Origin: an uncultured Lactobacillus sp.
GTDB lineage: Bacteria; Bacillota; Bacilli; Lactobacillales; Lactobacillaceae
Direction of reading: 5' to 3'
Assembly (NCBI GenBank): GCA_937874185.1
Contig: CALNAK010000021.1
Location: 372,001-436,000 of the forward strand
Length of the DNA: 64,000 nucleotides
The notes beneath the pieces are model-generated. The model saw only the letters and a list, made by a program, of their open reading frames with translations, had not been told where the DNA came from and did not search any database. The translations under genes and the position numbers were made by a program. This document shows positions 42,285 through 51,031 of this stretch, one piece after another. The number at the start of each line of letters is the position of its first letter. The stretch's first letter is position 1.

Positions 42285-43007
42285 TTAAGCTCCCATATCA
42301 TCTTTACCATTAATAGCTGTGTTTCTAATCGAATCGGCAACAGAGGAAATTACTAATCCTGATAATTGCGCTGAATTTAGGGTATCAATCTTCCTAGAAA
42401 CTGAGTCAGACATTATTGAATCACTATATACATTCTCATTCGATAATCTCTTAACTTGTGATTCAAGATTTTCAATACTAACCTTCATAGTTTCCATACT
42501 AGAAACTATATTCTCTTCAGAATTATCTCCTCTAACAATACTAATTTCTTTAGTTGCATTAAAAATTGGGCTATGCCCCTTTCCACTCATGGCCTCTGTT
42601 ACATGTTTTTTAACAGATTGTTTTAATTCATCGACACCATAAAAGCTGTCATTAAAGATTATTAATCTTTCATCCTTTATATCAAAGGGCACCTTTGAAA
42701 TTTGGTCATTTCTTATAAGTACAACCACCGGTTTATCAGTAGAGTGTCTGAGCGCCAATTCATACATAACATTAGGGTTTATTCCCGTTAAATTAACCAC
42801 TACCAGATCATCATCAACAATATGCTTCATAATTTGATTAGTTATTGAACCAGTAGAATTATCATTCATAGGATTAGTTATTTCAAAATTCATTTCCTCT
42901 AAAACAGGATTTATTATAGTTTCAATTAATCCTCTAGCTGAAATATTAATTGGTGAATTTTGTTCACCAATCGGTGTCACTAAAAACGCACTTTTTTTAT
43001 CTGACAT
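42285..43007 (-). CDS. TIR/nucleoside-deoxyribosyltransferase-like protein, possible defence gene
   Basis: A 240-residue protein. The N-terminal half has the STALD-type pattern: LVTPIGEQNSPINISARGLIETII, MKHIVDDDLVVVNLTGINPNVMYELALRHS and later PFDIKDERLI. In such domains, found in bacterial anti-phage systems, nucleotide or NAD handling is known or suspected. The C-terminal half (about 150-230) is helical and coiled-coil-like (ETMKVSIENLESQVKRLSNE). It is a lone gene in the decayed region beside ssrA. No partner effector gene is visible. The defence role is inferred from domain and location. Confidence 0.65.
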   Translation of the reverse strand: MSDKKSAFLVTPIGEQNSPINISARGLIETIINPVLEEMNFEITNPMNDNSTGSITNQIMKHIVDDDLVVVNLTGINPNVMYELALRHSTDKPVVVLIRNDQISKVPFDIKDERLIIFNDSFYGVDELKQSVKKHVTEAMSGKGHSPIFNATKEISIVRGDNSEENIVSSMETMKVSIENLESQVKRLSNENVYSDSIMSDSVSRKIDTLNSAQLSGLVISSVADSIRNTAINGKDDMGA

Positions 43008-43175
43008 AATTACCTCTCTTATTGAGTTGTAGAATTAAATTAATCATATCATAATATTTTTATGAATGCTGATGTACTCGAGCTGACAAAAACTTATTAT
43101 AAGTGCATAGTTTTTAATTTATCAGTATTAAAATCACTAAGTACTTAGCAATCATTAAACCTATTTCAATCTACA

Positions 43176-43204
43176 AAAAAGTGACCCTTTCACAAGGTCA
43201 CTCC
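43176..43204 (-). terminator. Terminator of the yhf-like operon
   Basis: AGTGACCTTGTGAAAGGGTCACT forms a hairpin and is followed by TTTTTT on the minus strand, past the last gene of the operon. Confidence 0.75.
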
Positions 43205-43259
43205 AAAAATCATATTCTAAGTAATAATACCTCTTTGACTAATTCCACAATATCAATAT

Positions 43260-44489
43260 TTAATCACCAATATTAGTGCCATCAATGATCCTATGTAAGA
43301 AACTATTTCCATTTTCAGGTGCTTCAACATTAAAGTAATCAGCACCAGTGGCACCAACATCAGATAATGTTGGACGATCGCCAACATATTTATTAGTTGT
43401 ACCTTCTTTATAAATCAACAATGGCGTCCTCTCACGTGTATGTAATGAAAATCCAATTGTAGGGTCATCACCATGATCTGCCATAACGATTAAAATATCA
43501 TCACCAGTATACAATGGTAATACTTCTGATAATTTCTTATCTGCCTTTTCCAGTACATCAGCGTAACTAACTGGATCCTCAGCATGTCCCGCTAAATCGG
43601 TTTCTTGGATATTCATGAACAATAATCCATCTTTCATATCTTTTGATTGATCAATGAATTTGTCAAACAAATAGTTAGTATCAACTCCTGGGAACCTTCT
43701 ATCTGTTTTAACATTGATAATATCAGATGTTTTACCAACCAGCGCAACATCAATTCCGTTTCTTTGAAGAATTTGAGGTAACTGAACCTTTGGATTAATT
43801 CCATAACCTAAATGAATAACATGATAATCTTTATTATAAACACCAGATTCAGGAGCCGAAACACCTACATATTTCTCATGTTCAATTTTTCTAGCATTTA
43901 ATATTTCCTTTAAAGTAACATCTCTACCACCAAATGCAATAACACGGGAAACTTTAACAACACTTCTAACCGATTCACCTAATCTAGTAATTTCCTCGAA
44001 TGGCATTTCATCTAATGTAGCTGTAACATTATAGACTTGGCCCGGATCAGCCTCCAAGTTATCTCCAACTGTTGCACAATTATTAACTAATAATAATTGA
44101 TACCCTGGATCACCATATCTCTTAACTTCAAATCCATCTTTTTTGATTTGAGCTTCTACTATATCAATGACCTCATTGAATGGTTGTAATAGTGGCATTT
44201 TGGGCTTTGTTCCCATAATTTCTTGATGAGCTAAATATGAATCGGCACCATGATGCATTAAATTAGAAGTACCCCAATTAGCTGAATTTGAAAATTTAAA
44301 ATTTCCTCTCTCTTCACCAATTGAATTCATCAGTCCAAGTTTAATCAAATTTGGTATTTTTATTTGTGGAACCGCTTTAATAATATTTAAAGCAGTATTT
44401 GCTCCAATATCGTCTGGTCGTACTTCTGGAACATCATCCATTGCTCCCACACCAAAACTATCTAATACAATAACTCCAAATTTTCCCAT
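43260..44489 (-). CDS. yhfW: YhfW-like phosphopentomutase-family protein
   Basis: A 409-residue member of the alkaline-phosphatase/phosphopentomutase superfamily, almost the length of E. coli YhfW. It shows the metal-binding N-terminal VIVLDSFGVGAMDD, the ADSYLAHQEIMGTKP region and C-terminal NIQETDLAGHAEDP, MADHGDDPT and HTRERTPLLIY. It probably interconverts a sugar phosphate, but YhfW has no assigned substrate. The start at 44489 is chosen because GGAGGGAG lies in the end of yhfX; a longer frame from 44540 is rejected. It is last in the operon. Confidence 0.9.
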   Translation of the reverse strand: MGKFGVIVLDSFGVGAMDDVPEVRPDDIGANTALNIIKAVPQIKIPNLIKLGLMNSIGEERGNFKFSNSANWGTSNLMHHGADSYLAHQEIMGTKPKMPLLQPFNEVIDIVEAQIKKDGFEVKRYGDPGYQLLLVNNCATVGDNLEADPGQVYNVTATLDEMPFEEITRLGESVRSVVKVSRVIAFGGRDVTLKEILNARKIEHEKYVGVSAPESGVYNKDYHVIHLGYGINPKVQLPQILQRNGIDVALVGKTSDIINVKTDRRFPGVDTNYLFDKFIDQSKDMKDGLLFMNIQETDLAGHAEDPVSYADVLEKADKKLSEVLPLYTGDDILIVMADHGDDPTIGFSLHTRERTPLLIYKEGTTNKYVGDRPTLSDVGATGADYFNVEAPENGNSFLHRIIDGTNIGD

Positions 44490-44490
44490 A

Positions 44491-45657
44491 TTATTTAACT
44501 CCCTCCGATAATTTTTTACCTTGACTGTCATATAATCCAACTAGTTTAGGATTTCCTTGATGTAATCCCCTTACTAAAGCAATCGTACTTCTTGTAACGA
44601 ACATCTGGGTTCTAGAACACATAACAACTGGCAATCCCGACTTAAATTTTTTATTCAATTCTAAATAATAATCAATACTAGAATCGTCTAATGGTAATAT
44701 CTCGGCGTGGTCATCCTTATCATTATCTCTAATAATCGCATGTTTCAAATGACCTCTCCTATAATAGCCACCACCATAAATAAAGCTGTGATCCCCATAA
44801 CTATGTGATATCTCACTAACATAACAATAAGCAGGCTTCTCTGGTAAACTCTTAACTGCATGCATCGGTGTAGTTCCTGTTAAAGAATGACCTGGTTCAC
44901 CCTCAGTTCCACCAAGTTCTTTAATTAATGAAATTGATTTAGTCGCTGTTGCTGAAGGTAGACTGACTACTGAACAATCAACATTATGTTTTTCAAATAT
45001 TCTCTTTGCTTCATTAGCAGTATTCATATTTGATGTAGCTTTATACGAACATGATTTCTCATCAAATAGAACTGCGGGAAATGTTGTCAATCCAACTACT
45101 TCTATATTAGTAAAACTATTAATTTCACCTATTTGTTCATCTAATTCTTGTAACGTGAATCCACCAACTTGACCAGGATAAATATCATCTTTTGTATCTT
45201 GAATTTTTAAAATAATTTTTTGGGTTTTATTTACTGACTTAGCAGCTTCATTTAAATCTCTAGCATTTTCTAAAGAATACATTGTAAAATACTTTGTTCC
45301 ATAACTAATAATTTTTTTCAATAATGCCTTGGGTGTTTGAACTAAATGACCTACATTACCTAATTTTAAATTATTCTTCATAAATACTTCAGCTTCTCTA
45401 AAATCAACAACTACAGCTCTTTCAATACCCGCCTTTTCTATTTCTTTAGCAATTACTGGATTTCTACCCAATTGTTTAGTCATATAGAGAAGCTCAATCC
45501 CATTTTCATTAGCTTCTTTAACAATTTTCTTAGTATTTTCACGAATCATATCAAGATCAATTACATAAGTATCAGGTAATATTTGTTGTGTCTTATGCAA
45601 TTCAAATGCGTAATCAATTAATTCTGGATTTTGTTCTTCCAACTCCTTAAGAAACAT
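44491..45657 (-). CDS. yhfX: YhfX-like alanine-racemase-family PLP protein
   Basis: A 388-residue PLP-dependent protein of the alanine racemase N-terminal fold (YhfX is 387 residues). The PLP-lysine region is ELLYMTKQLGRNPVIAKEI, followed by KIQDTKDDIYPGQVGGFT and HAIIRDNDKDDHAEILPL in the C-terminal part. The ATG shares a base with the yhfS stop (TAATG), so translation is coupled. It probably racemises or decarboxylates an amino acid; the substrate is unknown. Confidence 0.88.
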   Translation of the reverse strand: MFLKELEEQNPELIDYAFELHKTQQILPDTYVIDLDMIRENTKKIVKEANENGIELLYMTKQLGRNPVIAKEIEKAGIERAVVVDFREAEVFMKNNLKLGNVGHLVQTPKALLKKIISYGTKYFTMYSLENARDLNEAAKSVNKTQKIILKIQDTKDDIYPGQVGGFTLQELDEQIGEINSFTNIEVVGLTTFPAVLFDEKSCSYKATSNMNTANEAKRIFEKHNVDCSVVSLPSATATKSISLIKELGGTEGEPGHSLTGTTPMHAVKSLPEKPAYCYVSEISHSYGDHSFIYGGGYYRRGHLKHAIIRDNDKDDHAEILPLDDSSIDYYLELNKKFKSGLPVVMCSRTQMFVTRSTIALVRGLHQGNPKLVGLYDSQGKKLSEGVK

Positions 45658-46754
45658 TATTCCACCACCTTACTAATGCTTTCCTTCAAAATTCTAATAA
45701 TGGTATCTGCACCACATCTGTAAGGATTAATCCTAATAGTCGTTTTAAGAAGACCTGGATCATATGCCTTAAATGTTCCGGACACTCGGTAAAACATTGG
45801 AACAATTTCGTATTTTGATTCAGCGCCTACTGGATTAGGTGCCGCACCCAAAGAATTAGTAAATTCCAATACCTTTTGTGCAATCGGTTTCTTAAATTCA
45901 ACTAATAAGACTTTAGACTGGGCATTAGCAACATATGCATAAGAAACTTCTGGTATTTCATTATTATTTAAACGACTTACTAATTCATTAACAACATTTG
46001 CCTGATTGGCTAATGCAACTGGTGCATAAGTAAGCCCACGTAATACATCCAGAGCCTCATGACCTTGAACCTGTGATCCTCCAGAATAATTTTCTTTTCT
46101 TAATTTAGAAATTTCATCTTTATCTCCAACGATGCATCCAATTCCTTCTGGACCTAAAAGTTTAAATGTTGAGAAACAACTTAAACTTGCTCCCAATTCA
46201 ACGCCAATCTTATTGACTTTCATAACTGCATAATTATCATCCGTTATAATTGGTATATTAGGATACTTAGATGATAGATATGATATTACATGCTCCATAG
46301 AGTAGGAATCCTCTGGTTGTTGACGTGTGTACTGAATTAAAATTGCTGAGATACCACTAGGTAAAATTTGATTTTCAATATCGTTATAATCAGTTACAAC
46401 GGTTTTAATCCCCATACTATCAATAGATACTTTTGTAGTTGGATAAATTGGAGCCTTATGAACAAGTAAGGTTTCTCCTGGTTTAAGCACTGAATGTAAA
46501 GCAAGTCTTATTGCAGCAGTACCTGATCCTCTAACCAACATTGCTGACTCAGTACCAAAATAATCTGCTAGGACCTCTTCAACTTTTTTAGTATATCTAG
46601 GTTGATTAAGCCCTGGTACAACGCCCAAATCACCACGACTTAATAATTCATTTCCCATAAAATGACGTGTCATAGTATCAACCAGTTTAAACTGTTTTTT
46701 CAAAGCTTCTTCTGTTGAGATACTTTCAAGAGGATAAGTTTTAAATTTAGGCAT
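45657..46754 (-). CDS. yhfS: YhfS-like PLP aminotransferase
   Basis: A 365-residue fold-type I PLP enzyme (E. coli YhfS, 361 residues). Visible features: the RGSGTAAIRLALHSVLKPGE cofactor loop, TDDNYAVMKV aspartate region and FSTFKLLGPEGIGCIVGD containing the PLP lysine. The start at 46754 lies 8 bases inside the Php-like gene (overlap ATGCCTAA) with GGTGA upstream; a longer frame from 46787 is less likely. Confidence 0.88.
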   Translation of the reverse strand: MPKFKTYPLESISTEEALKKQFKLVDTMTRHFMGNELLSRGDLGVVPGLNQPRYTKKVEEVLADYFGTESAMLVRGSGTAAIRLALHSVLKPGETLLVHKAPIYPTTKVSIDSMGIKTVVTDYNDIENQILPSGISAILIQYTRQQPEDSYSMEHVISYLSSKYPNIPIITDDNYAVMKVNKIGVELGASLSCFSTFKLLGPEGIGCIVGDKDEISKLRKENYSGGSQVQGHEALDVLRGLTYAPVALANQANVVNELVSRLNNNEIPEVSYAYVANAQSKVLLVEFKKPIAQKVLEFTNSLGAAPNPVGAESKYEIVPMFYRVSGTFKAYDPGLLKTTIRINPYRCGADTIIRILKESISKVVE

Positions 46755-47631
46755 TGAAATCACCATAGATTCTTTGTGGATTATCAATCATCATTTTATT
46801 AATGAACTTATCTGAAATACCTGCATTCTCCAATTGTGGAATAAAGTTATCTAATAAATATGCATAGCCATTTCCACCATTCTTTTTAAGATGACTCTTT
46901 CTTGTAATATCCATCGACATAACAACTTGGTCGGAATATCCTGCTGCCTCAATATCCTTAAGCATTTGTACTCTAATTGAATCTGCTAAATAATTATTTT
47001 TTCCAATAGTATCAAATTCAACATTAATGCCCGACTTCAACATATCAATTACATATTCAGAATCAGCTGAAAGATCAACATGTCCAATAACAATTTTACT
47101 TAAATCTGCATGTTTTCTTTGGAAATAGTTAACTTGTTCATGACCCAATGTTCCAATTGATGTATGGGTACTAATTGGACATCCTGTTTCTTTAGCTGCA
47201 ATAACTGCTGCATCAAATACTTTTTCCTCACCAGACATCCACTTACCTTGAGTAGTAGCAATTTCACCAATAACTCCAGCTTTAATATTTGTTCCTTTTA
47301 TACCAACTTGAATGTCTTTAATCATTCCCTCAGCCAATTGGTTTACTGACAATCTAAATACTTCGACTGGTAAAAAAGCGTCTTGATAGAATCCAGTACA
47401 CTGCACTATATTAATTCCTGACTTTTCAGCAACCTTTTGAGCATATGGTATGTCTCTACCCATACCTCTATTGGTCATATCAATAATATTTCTAACGCCT
47501 TTCTTATATAAATCCTTAAATTCATCAATTACTAAGTCTTGCGAATCCAAATGACAATCTTCATTATGTTTAACTTCCGACAAATCAATTGGAATATGTT
47601 CGTGTGAATAAACCATACCAGGTACTAACAT
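46747..47631 (-). CDS. php: Php (YhfV)-like phosphotriesterase homology protein
   Basis: A 294-residue TIM-barrel amidohydrolase of the PHP/PTE family. The binuclear-metal motif HEHIPIDLS is near the N terminus, then GVIGEIATTQ (the Glu in place of the carboxylated Lys of phosphotriesterase), STHTSIGTLGHEQ, IGHVDLSADSEY and SMDITRKS with the late Asp. Metal ligands therefore look intact. No strong phosphotriesterase activity is known for this class; the natural substrate is unknown. Confidence 0.92.
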   Translation of the reverse strand: MLVPGMVYSHEHIPIDLSEVKHNEDCHLDSQDLVIDEFKDLYKKGVRNIIDMTNRGMGRDIPYAQKVAEKSGINIVQCTGFYQDAFLPVEVFRLSVNQLAEGMIKDIQVGIKGTNIKAGVIGEIATTQGKWMSGEEKVFDAAVIAAKETGCPISTHTSIGTLGHEQVNYFQRKHADLSKIVIGHVDLSADSEYVIDMLKSGINVEFDTIGKNNYLADSIRVQMLKDIEAAGYSDQVVMSMDITRKSHLKKNGGNGYAYLLDNFIPQLENAGISDKFINKMMIDNPQRIYGDFNA

Positions 47632-47658
47632 GTTAATTCCTCTTTCCCAAATTTTTAA

Positions 47659-48951
47659 TTAAAATAGCATTATCATTCTTAAAACATTTAATAAAACACC
47701 AAATGCAATTGTTGCGATAGGACCGACTGCCATATCTACTAAAGGCTTCTTTGATTTCTTATTTAATAGCCAGAAACCAATAACCCAGAAGAAACCAACA
47801 TTTGCGGCCATCTTATTACATGCAATGGCTGATCCAATTAATAATGCGATTGCTATAGTATCTTGCAATGATGTTCTAATATGTTCACCCATATCTCTTA
47901 AACCAGGGAATTTATCCAATCCTTTAGCTGTAGCGGCTAATAATTGAACTTCAATCCACATCCAAACAAAACCTGCAATGAATGCCACGATAGGTTGCCC
48001 TTTTAAAAGTAAACCAATTGCAAAAATAATAGTTGTTCCGGCCATACCATAAACACCAGTAACAATTGCAGTTGAAAATACCAATGGAATAAATCCAATA
48101 GCACGAGCAAATGTTGCAATTGCTGCTTCCATAACTTGATTCTTAACTAATAACTGTTGTGGTAGAACATCAACAGCAAGAATCAACATACTTGATGCAG
48201 CGGTAATTAAACCACCCATGATCGATAACCAAATCCAGTTACCTCTAATACGTCCGACACGTTTTGAGAAAACATTTACTAAACTTGCATTAGAATTACC
48301 GTCACCTTTAATTTGAGCTGCAAAGTAAATCATACAAATCATTGCAACTAGTAGGGCCATACCAATGGCGTTTAAGGTAACAGTAAAACCATTAACCTTG
48401 AAAGTACCAAATTTAGTTGCTAATAGATAAGCTAAAAATGTTAAACCAAAAGTAATGAATCCTTTTTTGGGGCTATGTTGACTTGCAACAGCCAATGCTG
48501 GAAAGGCACAAAATGCTAACAAGATAGGGCCACTCATTAATGACAATGCTGGCAAGAAGTTGAATGGCAACATTTTAAATAATGCAACAATTGATGAAAG
48601 TCCAAACAATAATCCTGCACCATAAATGGCACCTACAATACCTGCTAGTGCGGTACCCCATTTATTATCAGGAGTCCAAGTACCAATTACATCAGCTGCG
48701 AGTAAAATACTATGTGCAACTAGAATCGTGGATCCAATTGAGACTGGAATACCAAAACCGATAATTAATCCAAAACTTACAGCAAAACTTGTTGCTGCTA
48801 ATTCCTTTCTAGTAATCTTACCTTCAATGTATTCAGGCATAATAGGTCTCAAACCATCATTGAAAACAGCAATACCACGATTGGCCAGGATTGAACCGAC
48901 ACCACCAACAGCAGCAATTAATATATAATTAATTAGCGTTGTAACGTTCAT
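47659..48951 (-). CDS. yhfT: YhfT-like multi-pass membrane protein
   Basis: A 430-residue inner-membrane protein, matching YhfT (434) in length. Ten or more hydrophobic segments, including FAVSFGLIIGFGIPVSIGSTILVAHS and YGMAGTTIIFAIGLLLKGQPIVAFIAGFVWMWIE. It is presumably the transporter for the pathway's substrate. The start at 48951 follows GGGTGG; the GTG-initiated reading at 48963 overlaps that site. An inverted repeat lies just upstream at 48974-49003. Confidence 0.85.
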   Translation of the reverse strand: MNVTTLINYILIAAVGGVGSILANRGIAVFNDGLRPIMPEYIEGKITRKELAATSFAVSFGLIIGFGIPVSIGSTILVAHSILLAADVIGTWTPDNKWGTALAGIVGAIYGAGLLFGLSSIVALFKMLPFNFLPALSLMSGPILLAFCAFPALAVASQHSPKKGFITFGLTFLAYLLATKFGTFKVNGFTVTLNAIGMALLVAMICMIYFAAQIKGDGNSNASLVNVFSKRVGRIRGNWIWLSIMGGLITAASSMLILAVDVLPQQLLVKNQVMEAAIATFARAIGFIPLVFSTAIVTGVYGMAGTTIIFAIGLLLKGQPIVAFIAGFVWMWIEVQLLAATAKGLDKFPGLRDMGEHIRTSLQDTIAIALLIGSAIACNKMAANVGFFWVIGFWLLNKKSKKPLVDMAVGPIATIAFGVLLNVLRMIMLF

Positions 48952-48973
48952 TTTTTTAACCACCCTTTTTAAT

Positions 48974-49003
48974 TTTCAATATACTAAATATTGTATATTG
49001 AAA
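48974..49003. promoter_or_regulatory. Inverted repeat between yhfU and yhfT
   Basis: TTTCAATATAC and GTATATTGAAA form a perfect 11-base inverted repeat. It lies inside the operon and has no T run on the minus strand, so an operator or processing signal is more likely than a terminator. Confidence 0.5.
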
Positions 49004-49023
49004 GATAAGAAACTAATTTAATA

Positions 49024-49389
49024 TTATTTAATCAAATATTTCGCTAAAATTGGTAAAACTGTTTCTTTTGTATTAATAGTAAATCCAAACGCTATCTTTC
49101 CTTTATTATTAATTTCATCAGCAATTTGTTCCTCTGACAAAATTTTCGAGGGCGACGCCACTGTAACTGTTTTATCTGAGCCTAACAACGCTGTTGCCAT
49201 TGCCAAGGCACCACCAGCTCCAGTTTCACATGCTCCAATATAATAATCAGCTTCCCCATTCTGTATTGCCATAGCTGCATCTAAATCATTTTTAATCGTA
49301 ATCTCAACATCACTTGATCCAGCTAATTTCTTCAATGAGGCTTCAATCTCATCTTTTCCCATTTGTCCGCCAATAACAATTCTAATCAT
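49024..49389 (-). CDS. yhfU: YhfU-like DUF2620 protein
   Basis: A 121-residue soluble protein (E. coli YhfU, 117 residues). Glycine-rich VIGGQMGKDEIEASLKKL at the start, ADYYIGACETGAGGALAMATALLG in the middle and GKIAFGFTINTKE near the end fit the family. Function unknown; it looks like a small ligand-binding domain of the pathway. Confidence 0.85.
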   Translation of the reverse strand: MIRIVIGGQMGKDEIEASLKKLAGSSDVEITIKNDLDAAMAIQNGEADYYIGACETGAGGALAMATALLGSDKTVTVASPSKILSEEQIADEINNKGKIAFGFTINTKETVLPILAKYLIK

Positions 49390-49390
49390 T

Positions 49391-49750
49391 TTAATCTCTC
49401 CTTAATATATTTAATATATGTAATAAAATATATTGTGTTTCATCTATAGAAAACTCAACTGGAGCCATAGGGCTTAAATGTTTCCAAATTAAAGTAGCTT
49501 CTTGATACTCATCTTTCGCCACTATCTGCTCCCAAACATCATCTGGTAACTTATCAACAACCTCTTTATCATTCATCCGATTAATGGCCACAGATAGATG
49601 AATCAAAAGCATTTCATTATCTGTACTGTTATAGTTAGATTCAAGATATTTATCTACCTCTGTGATAAAACTAAATGACTCTTTATCAAGTTTACCCACC
49701 CTGTTTAAAACATCCAATTTCTCTTTAGTAGTTTCTTTCATAACAATCAT
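49391..49750 (-). CDS. yhfY: YhfY-like PRD-domain protein
   Basis: A 119-residue all-helical protein (YhfY, 120 residues), resembling a PTS regulation domain: LIHLSVAINRMNDKE and ILLHILNILRRD. It lies 3 bases after YhfZ and 1 base before YhfU. The regulatory target is inferred to be this operon. Confidence 0.78.
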   Translation of the reverse strand: MIVMKETTKEKLDVLNRVGKLDKESFSFITEVDKYLESNYNSTDNEMLLIHLSVAINRMNDKEVVDKLPDDVWEQIVAKDEYQEATLIWKHLSPMAPVEFSIDETQYILLHILNILRRD

Positions 49751-49753
49751 CTC

Positions 49754-50680
49754 CTAATACTCAGGTAAAATTTCACCAGAAATAACTAATTCTTGAACAA
49801 AAGTAATCTTCTTAGTATCAGCATACTTTTCTACAATCTCTTTTATAAAATCATTATCCCTTCTGCATAAAAGTGCAGCCTGTGATGCCTTTTCTATAAG
49901 GTCACTATTAATTGGCTCAAAATCAATCGGATAATTTTTTTCGTCAATTTCATCACGATTCCAAATGGCAACGTCAAGACTTCCATTTTCAATTCTTTGA
50001 ACCATTTGATTATATGGAGTTTCAACCAAATTAACTTTATGATTTTTTATAACTTCGTTAGTTAACAATTTGTAATCAATTGAATGAGAATCAACACCAA
50101 CATTCATTCCATCATGGATTCCAGTATATTTTTTCATTACTGTATTCTTCTTATGTACTAACACATGTGATGAAACGTTAGTTTTATCGGGAAACATTTT
50201 AATCAACTGAACATTATAGTTTTCTACTAAATAGTCAGCAGTTAAGCCAGATGTCATAATAAAATCAAATCGATTACCTATCAATCCATTAAGACGATTT
50301 ACAGATCCATTAACATATGCCAAATTAAGATTTAGCTGACGATTTTCAAATGCCTTATATAATCCTGTGCTTAAGCCCTCATAGTACTTTGTATATGGTA
50401 ATGGCATGGCACAAACAATATTTCTATCATCCATATAATTTAACAATTTGTCTTGATTTTGCTCCAACAAAAAGGTTCCTAAATGACCTCTAGATAAGGT
50501 TTTAATTGCACCATCTTCTTTTAGTGTTTCAAGTGCATTCTGCATCGTTCCCCTTGATGTATCCGTTTCAACGCACAACTCATCGACAGTGGGTATGCGA
50601 TCACCAACACTAAGTGTAAAGAATTTTTTTGCTAAATAAATTAGAGCAATACCCTTTTTCTGATATTGAGTTTCCTTCAT
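49754..50680 (-). CDS. yhfZ: YhfZ-like transcriptional regulator
   Basis: A 308-residue protein: N-terminal GntR-like winged helix (GDRIPTVDELCVETDTSRGTMQNALETLKEDGAIKTLSRGHLGTFL) and a C-terminal ligand-binding, periplasmic-binding-protein-like domain. This is the YhfZ layout (about 300 residues). It is first in the operon. The start at 50680 is favoured because TTGAGGAGG lies 13 bases before it; the TTG-initiated reading at 50698 uses that site as codons. It probably binds TCAATATA-containing sites (see findings). Confidence 0.85.
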   Translation of the reverse strand: MKETQYQKKGIALIYLAKKFFTLSVGDRIPTVDELCVETDTSRGTMQNALETLKEDGAIKTLSRGHLGTFLLEQNQDKLLNYMDDRNIVCAMPLPYTKYYEGLSTGLYKAFENRQLNLNLAYVNGSVNRLNGLIGNRFDFIMTSGLTADYLVENYNVQLIKMFPDKTNVSSHVLVHKKNTVMKKYTGIHDGMNVGVDSHSIDYKLLTNEVIKNHKVNLVETPYNQMVQRIENGSLDVAIWNRDEIDEKNYPIDFEPINSDLIEKASQAALLCRRDNDFIKEIVEKYADTKKITFVQELVISGEILPEY

Positions 50681-51031
50681 TATCACGCCCCTCCTCAATA
50701 TACATTTTTTAATATATTCCTTGCAACGACATAAGTGTAAGCCTTTACATAATTATAGTCAATATATTATTTATTGTTTATTCATACATCAATATATTTC
50801 ATCTATAAATCATTGATATATAAACGTATTACGGCGTATACATATTTTAACATGTTATTTGTTTAAAAATATAAAGCTATAAAATTAATGAATCAATGAA
50901 AATAGAGCCCTTTTGAACAAAGTTATTAATCCACCCACTCTTTATTGAATCCCAGCAAACAATCAACTAGAATAAAAATAGCAATTTCCTAATTTAGGGA
51001 TATAAGAAATATATTAAGGGGATAAGAGAAA
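50681..51031. other. Divergent control region between yhfZ and the NlpC/P60 gene
   Basis: About 350 AT-rich bases without genes. TCAATATA occurs at 50695-50702, 50759-50766 and 50789-50796, and as an inverted copy at 50813-50820. These resemble the half sites of the palindrome at 48974-49003. Confidence 0.5.

Noticed and set aside
43008..43259. Possible small gene in the 250-base gap
   Set aside because: AT-rich with a terminator for the yhf-like operon; no frame with a ribosome site.
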